Assembly: GCF_002237655.1 (NCBI RefSeq)
Contig: NZ_NOKT01000028.1
Span: 1-64,000 of the forward strand
Source: Streptomyces sp. XY006
Lineage (GTDB): Bacteria > Actinomycetota > Actinomycetes > Streptomycetales > Streptomycetaceae
Reading direction: 5' to 3'
Length of the DNA: 64,000 bases
Shown: positions 40,277-49,460 of the stretch, piece after piece
Numbering within the stretch: position 1 is the first letter of the stretch
How the letters are laid out: the number at the start of each line of letters is the position of its first letter
Position numbers and translations under genes: made by a program
Notes under the pieces: generated by a model
What the model was told of the DNA's origin: nothing
The model's database searches: none
Seen by the model: only the letters and a program-made list of their open reading frames with translations

Positions 40277-41224
40277 TCAGACCCGGTCCCGCGCGACCGG
40301 CCGCTCCTGCCCCGGGGACACCCGAGACCGGGGCCCGACCGGCTTCCGCCCCGGCCTCCACCCCGGCACCCACGACCGGGAGCCGGCCGGTTCCCGCCCG
40401 GGCACCCGCTCCGGCAGCGCGTACGGCAGCCGGCCGTACCAGAGCCGGGCCACCGCGAACCCGAACGCCAGGCACAGCACGCCACCGACCGCGTCCAGCC
40501 AGAAGTGGTTGGCCGTGGCGACGATCACCACCAGCGTGAGCGCCGGGTACAGCAGCCCCAGCACCCGCACCCACGGGACGGACGCCAGCGCGAAGATCGT
40601 CAGACCGCACCACACCGACCAGCCGATGTGCATGGACGGCATCGCGGCGTACTGGTTGGACATGTTCTTCAGGTCGCCGGACGCCATCGAACCCCAGGTC
40701 TGGTGGACCATGACGGTGTCGATGAAGTCGCCGCCGTTCATCAGCCGCGGAGGCGCCAGCGGATACAGGTAGTAACCGGCCAGGGCGACGGCGGTGGTCG
40801 CGAAGAGCACCAGGCGGGTGGCCGCGTACCGGCCGGGATGGCGACGGTACAGCCACACCAGCACACCCAGCGTGACCACGAAGTGCAGCGTCGCGTAGTA
40901 GTAGTTCATGCCGATGATCAGCCAAGTGACCGAGTTCACCGCGTGGTTGACCGACTCCTCGACGGCGATGCCCAGCTGGTGCTCGGCCTTCCAGATCCAG
41001 TCGGCGTTGCGCAGCGCCTCGGCCTTCTGCTCGGGCACGGCGTTGCGGACGAGCGAGTACGTCCAGTAACTCACCGCGATCAGCAGGATCTCGAACCAGA
41101 AGCGGGGCCGGCGCGGAGTGCGCAGCCGGCGCAGCACACCCGGCCCGGTCTCGGCCGCAACGGGGGGCGGGAGGGCCGCCTCCAGGCCCTCCGGCTGCGT
41201 CACGGTCGCGTCACCCATAGGCAC
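40277..41224 (-). CDS. PAP2-superfamily integral membrane phosphatase
   Basis: This 315-aa protein has six transmembrane helices and the later PAP2 motifs AAMPSMHIGWS and ANHFWLDAVGG, with catalytic histidines facing outside. The K-x6-RP motif is not evident, which points to the PAP2_3/inositol-phosphoryl type subgroup. It would act on lipid phosphates or transfer phospho-head groups at the membrane surface. The C-terminal ~45 residues are low-complexity Arg/Pro/Gly repeats. ATG 41224 and ATG 41218 are both possible starts. Confidence 0.87.
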   Translation of the reverse strand: MPMGDATVTQPEGLEAALPPPVAAETGPGVLRRLRTPRRPRFWFEILLIAVSYWTYSLVRNAVPEQKAEALRNADWIWKAEHQLGIAVEESVNHAVNSVTWLIIGMNYYYATLHFVVTLGVLVWLYRRHPGRYAATRLVLFATTAVALAGYYLYPLAPPRLMNGGDFIDTVMVHQTWGSMASGDLKNMSNQYAAMPSMHIGWSVWCGLTIFALASVPWVRVLGLLYPALTLVVIVATANHFWLDAVGGVLCLAFGFAVARLWYGRLPYALPERVPGREPAGSRSWVPGWRPGRKPVGPRSRVSPGQERPVARDRV

Positions 41225-41311
41225 AAAGTCTGCCAGAAAAGGACTTCCCCACCGATCATCCCGCGGTCCCGCCCGGGTCGCATGTTCTTCGGCGCAATCA
41301 GGCCGCGGGCC

Positions 41312-42439
41312 TCAGGAGCGGGCGCGGTCCCCGGGCGCCGAGGCGGTCGAACCGCGCACCACCAGTTCCGGCATGAACACGAACTCGCTGTGCGGCGCGG
41401 GCGTTCCGCCGATCTCCTCCAGCAGCGTGCGCACGGCCGCCTGGCCCATGGCCGGGACCGGCTTGCGGATCGTCGTCAGGGGCGGGTCGGTGAACGCGAT
41501 CAACGGGGAGTCGTCGAAACCGACCACGGAGATGTCCTTCGGCACGTCCAGGCCGCGCTGCCGGGCCGCCCGGATCGCGCCCAGTGCCATCATGTCGCTG
41601 GCGCACACCACGGCCGTGCAGTTCCGCTCGATCAGCGCGGTGGCGGCGGCCTGTCCGCCCTCCAGCGTGTACAGGGAGTGCTGCACGAGCTGCGACTCGA
41701 CGGTCTCGGCGGCCAGGCCCAACTGCTCCTGCACCGCCCGCACGAACCCCTCGATCTTGCGCTGCACCGGCACGAACCGCTTGGGCCCCAGCGCCAGTCC
41801 GATCCGGGTGTGCCCGAGCGACGCCAGGTGCGTCACGGCGAGGCTCATCGCCGCGCGGTCGTCGGGGGAGATGAACGGCGCCTGCACCTTCGGCGAGAAG
41901 CCGTCGACCAGGACATAGGGCACGCCCTGCGCGCGCAGCCGGTCGTAGCGCTGCATGTCGGCGGTGGTGTCCGCGTGCAGCCCGGAGACGTAGATGATGC
42001 CGGCGACCCCGCGGTCCACGAGCATCTCGGTCAGCTCGTCCTCGGTCGAGCCGCCCGGGGTCTGGGTGGCCAGCACGGGCGTGTAGCCCTGCCGCGTCAG
42101 CGCCTGGCCGATGACCTGGGCCAGGGCCGGGAAGATCGGGTTCTCCAGCTCCGGGGTGATCAGGCCGACCAGGCCCTCGCTGCGCTGCCGCAGCCGCACC
42201 GGGCGTTCGTAGCCCAGCACGTCGAGGGCGGCCAGCACGGACTGGCGGGTCGTGGCGGCGACGCCCGGCTTCCCGTTGAGGACGCGGCTGACGGTCGCTT
42301 CGCTCACCCCCGCCTGCAAAGCGATGTCCGCAAGCCGTGTGGTCACAGCACTGGACTGTAGCGGCCGGACTTCTGCTTGCACACCGACGGGACGCCGGGT
42401 GCGGGCCGGCGCGCGGCCCGCCACGGGTTGCTTGGTCAT
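41312..42439 (-). CDS. malR: LacI-family repressor of maltose/starch genes (MalR)
   Basis: This 375-aa protein has a LacI helix-turn-helix (TRLADIALQAGVSEATVSRVLNG) and a periplasmic-binding-protein-like sensor domain (GLVGLITPELENPIFPALAQVI onward). Its sequence closely matches Streptomyces MalR/Reg1. It is divergent from malE, the classic arrangement, and would repress malEFG and extracellular amylase genes until maltodextrin is present. ATG 42439 is preceded by AGGGGA; the homologous part starts near GTG 42346, so the N-terminal 31 residues are an extension that may not be translated. Confidence 0.94.
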   Translation of the reverse strand: MTKQPVAGRAPARTRRPVGVQAEVRPLQSSAVTTRLADIALQAGVSEATVSRVLNGKPGVAATTRQSVLAALDVLGYERPVRLRQRSEGLVGLITPELENPIFPALAQVIGQALTRQGYTPVLATQTPGGSTEDELTEMLVDRGVAGIIYVSGLHADTTADMQRYDRLRAQGVPYVLVDGFSPKVQAPFISPDDRAAMSLAVTHLASLGHTRIGLALGPKRFVPVQRKIEGFVRAVQEQLGLAAETVESQLVQHSLYTLEGGQAAATALIERNCTAVVCASDMMALGAIRAARQRGLDVPKDISVVGFDDSPLIAFTDPPLTTIRKPVPAMGQAAVRTLLEEIGGTPAPHSEFVFMPELVVRGSTASAPGDRARS

Positions 42440-42505
42440 CGCGGTCCCCTGAAGTCGTGTCGGCGTCCGCTCCGCAACGGATGATTCCCCCGGCGGATAC
42501 GGATG

Positions 42506-42530
42506 GCAAGTGCTTGCAGAGTCTTGCACA
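42506..42530. promoter_or_regulatory. CTTGCA-type repeats in the malR-malE intergenic region
   Basis: GCAAG-TG-CTTGC (42506-42517) is followed by CTTGCAGAGT and CTTGCACAAC at 10-bp spacing. Together with 42616-42637 they form a two-cluster operator region between divergent malR and malE, consistent with MalR binding. Confidence 0.75.
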
Positions 42531-42615
42531 ACTGTCCGACTCCCCGCCGAGCAGCCGAAAATCAAGGCCTCGGGGCGATCGAGGGGAGGTCACGGCGGGA
42601 TAACCATCCGCACCG

Positions 42616-42637
42616 CTTGCAACTTTTTGCTGCAAGG
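42616..42637. promoter_or_regulatory. MalR-type operator upstream of malE
   Basis: CTTGCA and TGCAAG form an inverted repeat around 9 nt (42616-42636). The right part TTTTTGCTGCAAGG (42624-42637) recurs, in reverse orientation, before the amylase gene and in part before the pullulanase gene. Confidence 0.78.
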
Positions 42638-42734
42638 TCTTTCGCAACACGTTGCGGCGAGGTTAATGTCACCGACGCCCGGCCGCCAACGGCGCAGTCG
42701 GCAGCACAACGGGCTTCACCCTCAAGGAGAACTC

Positions 42735-44003
42735 ATGCGGCGTGGCATAGCGGCCACCGCTCTGGTGGCGTCCCTCGCCCTGGCGGCGACGGCCTGCGGC
42801 GGAAGCGACAGCGGCGACGAGGCCGGCGGCCCGGTCACCATCACCTGGTGGGACACCTCCAACGCGACCAACGAGGCGCCGACGTACCAGGCCCTGGTCA
42901 AGGAGTTCGAGGCCGCCAACAAGGACATCAAGGTCAAGTACGTCAACGTCCCCTTCGACCAGGCGCAGAACAAGTTCGACACCGCCGCCGGTTCCAAGGG
43001 CGCCCCCGACGTGCTGCGCTCCGAGGTCGGCTGGACCCCGGCCTTCGCCAAGAAGGGCTTCTTCGCGCCGCTGGACGGCACCGAGGCGCTCGCCGAGCAG
43101 GACAAGTTCCAGCCCAGCCTGATCGAGCAGGCCAAGTACGAGGGCAAGACCTACGGCGTCCCCTTCACCACGGACACCCTGGCCTTCGTCTACAACAAGG
43201 AACTGTTCGAGAAGGCCGGCGTCGAGGCCCCCAAGACCTGGGACGAGCTGAAGAAGGCCGCCGCCACCATCAAGGACAAGACCGGCGTCGACGGCTACTG
43301 GGGCTCCACCCAGGCCTACTACGCCCAGTCCTTCCTCTACGGCGAGGGCACCGACACCGTCGACGTCGACGCCAAGAAGATCACCGTCACGTCGCCCGAG
43401 GCCAAGAAGGCCTACGGCACCTGGCAGGGCCTGTTCAAGGGCAAGGGCCTGCACAAGGCCGACACCACCGCCGACGCCTACGCCCACATCCAGGAGGCGT
43501 TCGTCAGCGGCAAGGTCGCCTCGATCGTCCAGGGCCCGTGGGAGATCACGAACTTCTCCAAGGGTTCGGCCTTCAAGGACAAGAACAACCTCGGCATCGC
43601 CACCGTCCCGGCCGGCTCCACCGGCAAGGCGGGCGCCCCGACCGGCGGCCACAACCTCTCGGTGTACGCGGGCTCGGACAAGGCCCACCAGGAGGCCTCG
43701 CTGAAGTTCGTGAAGTTCATGACCTCGGCCAAGGCCCAGGAGACCATCGCGCTGAAGAACAACACGCTGCCGACGCGCGACGACGCCTACACCGCGAAGG
43801 TCAAGGCCGACCCGGGCATCGCCGGCTACCAGGGCGTGCTGTCCGCCGCCCAGCCGCGCCCGGCCCTGCCCGAGTACAGCTCCCTGTGGGGTCCGCTGGA
43901 CGACGAGCTGATCAAGATCGCGGGCGGCAAGGTGTCCCTGGACAAGGGCCTCGGCAACGCCGAGACCGCCATCGCCAAGCTGGTGCCGGACTACAGCAAG
44001 TGA
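42735..44003 (+). CDS. malE: Maltose/maltodextrin-binding lipoprotein (MalE)
   Basis: This 422-aa protein has a lipoprotein signal (GIAATALVASLALAATACGG, lipid on the Cys) and a type 1 solute-binding fold with WWDTSNATNE, GWTPAFAKKG and the terminal PEYSSLWG segment. It captures maltose and maltodextrins outside the membrane and delivers them to MalFG. AAGGAG precedes ATG 42735. It is followed by a 17-bp hairpin before malF, which should stabilise or over-express the malE transcript relative to the permeases. The ATPase is not encoded nearby; the shared MsiK ATPase serves this system in Streptomyces. Confidence 0.95.
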   Translation: MRRGIAATALVASLALAATACGGSDSGDEAGGPVTITWWDTSNATNEAPTYQALVKEFEAANKDIKVKYVNVPFDQAQNKFDTAAGSKGAPDVLRSEVGWTPAFAKKGFFAPLDGTEALAEQDKFQPSLIEQAKYEGKTYGVPFTTDTLAFVYNKELFEKAGVEAPKTWDELKKAAATIKDKTGVDGYWGSTQAYYAQSFLYGEGTDTVDVDAKKITVTSPEAKKAYGTWQGLFKGKGLHKADTTADAYAHIQEAFVSGKVASIVQGPWEITNFSKGSAFKDKNNLGIATVPAGSTGKAGAPTGGHNLSVYAGSDKAHQEASLKFVKFMTSAKAQETIALKNNTLPTRDDAYTAKVKADPGIAGYQGVLSAAQPRPALPEYSSLWGPLDDELIKIAGGKVSLDKGLGNAETAIAKLVPDYSK

Positions 44004-44010
44004 CCGCCGC

Positions 44011-44058
44011 GTGGCCGCCGGATCCCCCGGTCAAGGGGGGAGGGGATCCGGCGGCCAC
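44011..44058 (+). terminator. Long hairpin between malE and malF
   Basis: A perfect 17-bp stem (44011-44027 with 44042-44058) encloses a 14-nt loop, 8 bp after the malE stop. There is no strong T-run. Such intercistronic stems limit read-through and protect the upstream mRNA, giving more binding protein than permease. Confidence 0.85.
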
Positions 44059-44123
44059 CGGCCCGCGCCTGAACCCGGGCCGCCCTCCCTTGAACTCCTT
44101 GAACTTCCAGAAGGTGTCGAACC

Positions 44124-45128
44124 ATGACAGTCGCCATCGACCGAGCGACCGGCAAGCGGCGCGGTGAGCGGGCACCACGGCCCGGACCGGTGCAGCGGCT
44201 GAAGAACGGCTTCCACAAGCACTGGTACGCCTACGCGATGATCGCCCCGGTGGCGATCGTGCTCGGGGTCCTCGTGCTGTACCCGCTGGGGTACGGCCTG
44301 TACCTCACCCTCACCGACGCCACCAGCCTCAACACCGCCCGCACGATCGGCGTCAACGAGATCGAGGCCACCTACAAGTTCATCGGCCTGGACAACTACG
44401 CCGACATCCTGTGGGGCCCGACGTCGTACGACCGCTTCTGGTCGCACTTCCTGTGGACGATCTTCTGGACCGCGGCCTGTGTCACCCTGCACTACGGCAT
44501 CGGGCTCGGCCTCGCCCTGCTGCTCAACCAGAAGCTGCGCGGCCGCACCCTCTACTGCATGATCCTGGTGCTGCCCTGGGCCGTGCCGACCTTCGTCACC
44601 GTCTTCGGCTGGCGGTTCATGCTCGCCGACGGCGGCATCATCAACAGCGGCCTGGAGTTCCTGCACCTGCCGACGCCGTCCTGGCTGGAGGACACCTTCT
44701 GGCAGCGGTTCTCCGCGATCATGGTCAACACCTGGTGCGGCGTGCCGTTCATGATGGTCTCGCTGCTCGGCGGCCTGCAGTCGATCGACGCGAGCCTGTA
44801 CGAGGCCTCGGAGATGGACGGCGCCAGCGCCTGGCAGCGCTTCCGCTACGTCACCCTGCCCGGCCTGAGGTCCGTCAGCACCACGGTCGTCCTGCTCGGC
44901 GTCATCTGGACGTTCAACCAGTTCGCCATCATCTTCCTGCTGTTCGGCAACACGGCCCCCGACGCGCAGATCCTCGTGACCTGGGCCTACCAGCTGGGCT
45001 TCGGACAGCAGCCGCGCGACTACGCCCAGTCCGCCGCCTACGGGATCCTGCTGCTGTCGATCCTGATCGTCTTCACCTCCTTCTACCGCCGCTGGCTGAA
45101 CCGCAACGAGCAGCAGCTCGCGATCTGA
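44124..45128 (+). CDS. malF: Maltose ABC transporter permease MalF
   Basis: This 334-aa membrane protein has six transmembrane helices and the permease EAA loop LYEASEMDGASAWQRFRYVTLPGL, which contacts the ATPase. With MalG it forms the membrane channel for maltose and maltodextrin uptake. ATG 44124 begins MTVAIDRATG, preceded by a weak AAGG-type site (AGAAGG). The 14-bp gap to malG shows a single transcript. Confidence 0.95.
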   Translation: MTVAIDRATGKRRGERAPRPGPVQRLKNGFHKHWYAYAMIAPVAIVLGVLVLYPLGYGLYLTLTDATSLNTARTIGVNEIEATYKFIGLDNYADILWGPTSYDRFWSHFLWTIFWTAACVTLHYGIGLGLALLLNQKLRGRTLYCMILVLPWAVPTFVTVFGWRFMLADGGIINSGLEFLHLPTPSWLEDTFWQRFSAIMVNTWCGVPFMMVSLLGGLQSIDASLYEASEMDGASAWQRFRYVTLPGLRSVSTTVVLLGVIWTFNQFAIIFLLFGNTAPDAQILVTWAYQLGFGQQPRDYAQSAAYGILLLSILIVFTSFYRRWLNRNEQQLAI

Positions 45129-45142
45129 GGCAGGAGTCCGAA

Positions 45143-46051
45143 ATGAGTACGACCACCGTCGAGAACTCCGCCCCGGCGGCCGAGCGGCGCCCCGCGACCG
45201 CCCCCGCCCGCACCCGCCGGCGCGGCGAGCAGAGCCGCGCCGCGTCCCTCGCCTCGCACGCGGTGCTGATCGTCGCGAGTCTGACCGCGCTCTTCCCGGT
45301 CGCCTGGCTGTTCTTCCTGTCCCTCGGACCGGACAAGGACGACTATCTGCACCCCGGGCGCATCTGGGGCAAGATGACGTTCGACAACTACGCGTTCGTC
45401 CTGCAGGACACCAGCTTCTTCGACTGGCTGAAGAGCACGCTGGTCGTGGTGCTGGGCACGACCCTCATCGGCGTCGTCGTCGCCGCGTCCACCGGCTACG
45501 CGGTCTCCCGCATGCGCTTCCCGGGCTACCGGAAGCTGATGTGGGTGCTGCTGGTCACCCAGATGTTCCCCATCGCGGTACTGATCGTGCCGATGTACCA
45601 GATCCTCTCGGATCTGCAGCTCATCGACAGCTACCTTGGTCTCATCCTTGTCAACTGCACCACGATCGTGCCGTACTGCGCCTGGCTGATGAAGGGCTAT
45701 TTCGACACCATCCCGTTCGAGATCGACGAGGCCGGGCGCGTCGACGGGCTGACCCCCTTCGGCACGTTCGCGCGGCTGATCCTGCCGCTCGCCAAGCCCG
45801 GACTCGCGGTCGCGGCGTTCTACAGCTTCCTCACGGCCTTCGGCGAGGTCGCGTTCGCCTCGACGTTCATGCTGAGCGACGACAAGTACACGTTCGCCGT
45901 CGGTCTGCAGACCTTCGTCAGCGAGCACGACGCACAGCGCAACCTGATGGCCGCGACGGCCGTGCTGATCGCGATACCGGCCGCCCTCTTCTTCTACCTC
46001 GTGCAGAAGAACCTGGTGACCGGACTCACCGCCGGCGGCACCAAGGGCTGA
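45143..46051 (+). CDS. malG: Maltose ABC transporter permease MalG
   Basis: This 302-aa protein has six transmembrane helices, the MalG-type N-terminal region without MalF's long loop, and the EAA motif EIDEAGRVDGLTPFGTFARLILPLAKPGL split over two lines of the fold. It pairs with MalF. AGGAG lies 6 nt before ATG 45143. It ends before a strong hairpin that separates it from aglA. Confidence 0.95.
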   Translation: MSTTTVENSAPAAERRPATAPARTRRRGEQSRAASLASHAVLIVASLTALFPVAWLFFLSLGPDKDDYLHPGRIWGKMTFDNYAFVLQDTSFFDWLKSTLVVVLGTTLIGVVVAASTGYAVSRMRFPGYRKLMWVLLVTQMFPIAVLIVPMYQILSDLQLIDSYLGLILVNCTTIVPYCAWLMKGYFDTIPFEIDEAGRVDGLTPFGTFARLILPLAKPGLAVAAFYSFLTAFGEVAFASTFMLSDDKYTFAVGLQTFVSEHDAQRNLMAATAVLIAIPAALFFYLVQKNLVTGLTAGGTKG

Positions 46052-46093
46052 CCGGCTTCCCGAGGGACGCTGCCGAACGGCACGTCACAAGCC

Positions 46094-46142
46094 CGAGGCG
46101 GCCGCGGCGCCCATCCGACCCCGCTGTGCCGCGGCCGCCTCG
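46094..46142 (+). terminator. Hairpin between malG and aglA
   Basis: A perfect 15-bp stem (46094-46108 with 46128-46142) encloses a 19-nt loop 42 bp after the malG stop. It probably partly separates aglA expression from malEFG. Confidence 0.8.
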
Positions 46143-46193
46143 TCACCCACCACGTCCCACATGACCACACCCCAGTTACGCATCAAGGACGAC

Positions 46194-47885
46194 ATGAGCC
46201 AGCACTCAGCTGCACCTGCCCCCACCTCCCCGTCCGCCCTGGCCGTCGCCAAGCGCCGCGACTGGTGGCGGGACGCGGTGATCTACCAGGTGTACCCGCG
46301 CAGCTTCGCCGACAGCAACGGCGACGGCATGGGCGACCTGGAGGGTGTCCGCACCCGTCTGCCGTACCTGCGCGACCTCGGCGTGGACGCCGTGTGGCTC
46401 AGCCCCTTCTACGCCTCGCCCCAGGCCGACGCCGGCTACGACGTCGCCGACTACCGGGCCGTCGACCCCATGTTCGGCAACCTGCTGGACGCCGACGCGC
46501 TGATCCGCGACGCCCACCGGCTGGGTCTGCGCATCATCGTCGACCTCGTGCCCAACCACTCCTCGGACCAGCACGAGTGGTTCAAGCGGGCCGTCGCCGA
46601 GGGCCCGGGCTCGCCGCTGCGCGACCGCTACCACTTCCGTCCCGGCAAGGGCGAGAACGGCGAACTGCCGCCCAACGACTGGGAGTCCATCTTCGGCGGC
46701 CCGGCCTGGACCCGGATCACCGAGCCGGACGGCATGCCCGGCGAGTGGTACCTGCACCTCTTCGCCCCGGAGCAGCCCGACTTCAACTGGAACCACCCGG
46801 CGGTCGGCGACGAGTTCCGCTCCATCCTGCGGTTCTGGCTCGACATGGGCGTCGACGGCTTCCGCATCGACGTGGCCCACGGCCTGGTGAAGGCCGACGG
46901 GCTGCCCGACCTCGGATCCCATGATCAGGTGAAGCTGCTGGGCAACGATGTCATGCCGTTCTTCGACCAGGACGGTGTGCACGAGATCTACCGGCAGTGG
47001 CGGCTGATCCTCGACGAGTACGCGGGCGAGCGCATCTTCGTCGCCGAGGCGTGGACGCCGACCATCGAGCGGACCGCCCACTACGTCCGCCCCGACGAGC
47101 TGCACCAGGCCTTCAACTTCCAGTACCTGAGCACCCACTGGGACGCGGCCGAGATGCGCGAGGTCATCGACCGCACCCTGGAGGCCATGCGCCCGGTCGG
47201 CGCCCCGGCCACCTGGGTGCTGTCCAACCACGACGTCACGCGGCACGCCACCCGGTTCGCCAACCCGCCCGGCCTCGGCACCCAGATCCGCCTGGCCGGC
47301 GACCGGGACCTGGGCCTGCGCAGGGCCCGGGCCGCGAGCCTGCTGATGCTGGCGCTCCCCGGCTCGGCCTACATCTACCAGGGCGAGGAGCTCGGCCTGC
47401 CCGACGTCGTCGACCTGCCGGACGAGGTGCGCCAGGACCCCGCCTACTTCCGGGGCGCGGGCCAGGACGGCTTCCGCGACGGCTGCCGGGTGCCGATCCC
47501 CTGGACCAGGTCCGGCTCGTCGTACGGCTTCGGCGACGGGGGCAGCTGGCTGCCGCAGCCGCGGGAGTGGGGCGAGCTGAGCGTCGAGGCGCAGACCGGG
47601 ACGCCCGGCTCGACGCTGGAGCTGTACCGGGCGGCGCTCGCCGTGCGCCGGGCGCAGCCCGACCTCGGGGCCGGCACGTCCGTGGAGTGGCTGCGGGCGC
47701 CCGAGGGCGTCCTCGCCTTCCGGCGCGGGGAGTTCGTGTGCGTCGCGAACACCACGGGCGAGTCGGTGGCGATGCCGGCGTACGGCCGGGTGCTGGTCGC
47801 GAGCGGTGAGATCGTGCAGGTCGACGACGAGGCGAAGGTGCCCGCCGACACCACGGTGTGGTGGACCACCGCGTCGACCGACTGA
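46194..47885 (+). CDS. aglA: Alpha-glucosidase, GH13 (AglA)
   Basis: This 563-aa cytoplasmic enzyme hydrolyses maltose and maltodextrins taken up by MalEFG. GH13 motifs are clear: DLVPNHSS, GFRIDVAHGL with the nucleophile Asp, the acid Glu in VAEAWTP and the transition-state Asp in LSNHDVTRH. No signal peptide is present. ATG 46194 (MSQHSAAPAP) was chosen because AAGGA lies just upstream; ATG 46161 is in frame but has no ribosome-binding site. It is the last gene of the mal cluster proper and ends at a T-tailed hairpin. Confidence 0.94.
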   Translation: MSQHSAAPAPTSPSALAVAKRRDWWRDAVIYQVYPRSFADSNGDGMGDLEGVRTRLPYLRDLGVDAVWLSPFYASPQADAGYDVADYRAVDPMFGNLLDADALIRDAHRLGLRIIVDLVPNHSSDQHEWFKRAVAEGPGSPLRDRYHFRPGKGENGELPPNDWESIFGGPAWTRITEPDGMPGEWYLHLFAPEQPDFNWNHPAVGDEFRSILRFWLDMGVDGFRIDVAHGLVKADGLPDLGSHDQVKLLGNDVMPFFDQDGVHEIYRQWRLILDEYAGERIFVAEAWTPTIERTAHYVRPDELHQAFNFQYLSTHWDAAEMREVIDRTLEAMRPVGAPATWVLSNHDVTRHATRFANPPGLGTQIRLAGDRDLGLRRARAASLLMLALPGSAYIYQGEELGLPDVVDLPDEVRQDPAYFRGAGQDGFRDGCRVPIPWTRSGSSYGFGDGGSWLPQPREWGELSVEAQTGTPGSTLELYRAALAVRRAQPDLGAGTSVEWLRAPEGVLAFRRGEFVCVANTTGESVAMPAYGRVLVASGEIVQVDDEAKVPADTTVWWTTASTD

Positions 47886-47904
47886 TTTTCCTTCAATTTC
47901 GCAC

Positions 47905-47932
47905 GGCCCGCTGCCCTTTCGGGCGGCGGGCC
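47905..47932 (+). terminator. T-tailed hairpin after aglA
   Basis: GGCCCGCTGCCC (47905-47916) pairs with 47921-47932 (one wobble, loop TTTC) and is followed by TTT. It is the clearest intrinsic terminator in the window, 19 bp after the aglA stop and just before the amylase operator. Confidence 0.9.
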
Positions 47933-47950
47933 TTTAACATCTGCGTCACC

Positions 47951-47982
47951 GCAAGGTTTCTGAACCTTGCAGCAAAAACCTT
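47951..47982. promoter_or_regulatory. MalR-type operator upstream of the alpha-amylase gene
   Basis: GCAAGGTT-TCTG-AACCTTGC (47951-47970) is a perfect 8-bp inverted repeat, directly followed by CCTTGCAGCAAAAACC. The reverse complement of the latter is nearly the malE element TTTTTGCTGCAAGG. It sits 22 bp before the amylase start. Confidence 0.8.
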
Positions 47983-48003
47983 CAACGAAGAAGGAAACCC
48001 CAC

Positions 48004-49377
48004 ATGGCACCCAGACACCTCTCCGCCGCCGTCGCGCTCGCCGCGGCTGCGGTTGTCATGAACCCGACCGCCGTGCAGGCCTCCCCGCCCGGCACCAAGG
48101 ACGTCACGGCCGTCCTCTTCGAGTGGAAGTTCGCCTCCGTCGCCCGCGAGTGCACCACCACCCTCGGCCCGGCCGGCTACGGCTACGTGCAGGTTTCCCC
48201 GCCTGCCGAGCACATACAGGGCCCGCAGTGGTGGACCTCGTACCAGCCGGTCAGCTACAGGATCGCCGGCCGGCTCGGCGACCGCGCGGCCTTCCAGAAC
48301 ATGGTGAACACCTGTCACGCGGCCGGTGTGAAGGTCGTCGTCGACACCGTGATCAACCACATGTCGGCGGGCAGCGGCACCGGCACCGGCGGGTCGTCGT
48401 ACACGAAGTACGACTACCCCGGGCTGTACTCCTCGTACGACTTCGACAACTGCACCGCGCAGATCACCAACTACCAGGACCGCGGCAACGTCCAGAACTG
48501 CGAACTGGTCGGCCTCGCCGACCTCGACACCGGCGAGGACTACGTCCGCAGGACCATCGCCGGGTACATGAACGACCTGCTCTCCCTCGGTGTGGACGGC
48601 TTCCGCGTCGACGCGGCCAAGCACATGCCGGCCGCCGACCTCGCGAACATCAAGTCCCGGCTGAGCAACCCCTCGGTCTACTGGAAGCAGGAGGCCATCC
48701 ACGGCGCCGGCGAGGCCGTCCAGCCCACCGAGTACACCGGCAACGGCGACGTCCAGGAGTTCCGCTACGCCTACGACCTCAAGCGGGTCTTCAACAACGA
48801 GAACCTCGCCTACCTGAAGAACTACGGCGAGGGCTGGGGCTACATGAACAGCGGCGTCTCGGGCGTCTTCGTCGACAACCACGACACCGAGCGCAACGGC
48901 TCCACGCTCAACTACAAGGCCGGCGCCACCTACACCCTGGCCAACGTCTTCATGCTGGCCTGGCCCTACGGCGCCCCCGACATCAACTCCGGCTACGAGT
49001 TCACCGACCCCGACGCCGGGCCGCCGGGCGGGGGCCAGGTGAACGCCTGCTGGCAGGACGGCTGGAAGTGCCAGCACAACTGGCCGGAGATCAAGTCCAT
49101 GGTCGCCTTCCGCAACGCCACGCGCGGCCAGGCCGTCACCAACTGGTGGGACAACGGCGGCGACGCCATCGCCTTCGGCCGGGGCAGCAAGGGCTTCGTG
49201 GCCATCAACCACGAGTCCGGCTCCCTGACCCGGACCTACCAGACCTCCCTGCCGGCGGGCACGTACTGCAACGTGCAGAACAACACGCCGGTGACCGTGA
49301 ACTCCAGTGGCCAGTTCACCGCCACGCTGGGCTCGAACACCGCCCTGGCGATCCACGCGGGCAAGTCCGGCTGTTAG
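48004..49377 (+). CDS. aml: Secreted alpha-amylase, GH13
   Basis: This 457-aa exoenzyme cleaves internal alpha-1,4 bonds of starch. A signal peptide (residues ~1-27, cut near VQAS-PP) leads to a GH13 domain with VDTVINHMS, GFRVDAAKHM (nucleophile Asp), the acid-base Glu near KQEAIHG and FVDNHDTERNG. The domain C end is a beta-sandwich (SSGQFTATLGSNTALAIHAG). It is the Streptomyces-type single-domain amylase without a starch-binding module. AAGGAA precedes the ATG, and a MalR-like operator overlaps the promoter region. Confidence 0.94.
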   Translation: MAPRHLSAAVALAAAAVVMNPTAVQASPPGTKDVTAVLFEWKFASVARECTTTLGPAGYGYVQVSPPAEHIQGPQWWTSYQPVSYRIAGRLGDRAAFQNMVNTCHAAGVKVVVDTVINHMSAGSGTGTGGSSYTKYDYPGLYSSYDFDNCTAQITNYQDRGNVQNCELVGLADLDTGEDYVRRTIAGYMNDLLSLGVDGFRVDAAKHMPAADLANIKSRLSNPSVYWKQEAIHGAGEAVQPTEYTGNGDVQEFRYAYDLKRVFNNENLAYLKNYGEGWGYMNSGVSGVFVDNHDTERNGSTLNYKAGATYTLANVFMLAWPYGAPDINSGYEFTDPDAGPPGGGQVNACWQDGWKCQHNWPEIKSMVAFRNATRGQAVTNWWDNGGDAIAFGRGSKGFVAINHESGSLTRTYQTSLPAGTYCNVQNNTPVTVNSSGQFTATLGSNTALAIHAGKSGC

Positions 49378-49399
49378 ACGCGGGTCCCGTGCCCGGTGC

Positions 49400-49438
49400 G
49401 CGGCCCCGGACGCCGTCTCGCGTGGCGGCCGGGGCCGC
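49400..49438 (+). terminator. Hairpin after the alpha-amylase gene
   Basis: GCGGCCCCGG (49400-49409) pairs perfectly with 49429-49438 around a 19-nt loop, 22 bp after the amylase stop. It separates the gene from the next MalR-regulated promoter. Confidence 0.7.
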
Positions 49439-49460
49439 TGTGCCGGGCCAACTCCCGTGG

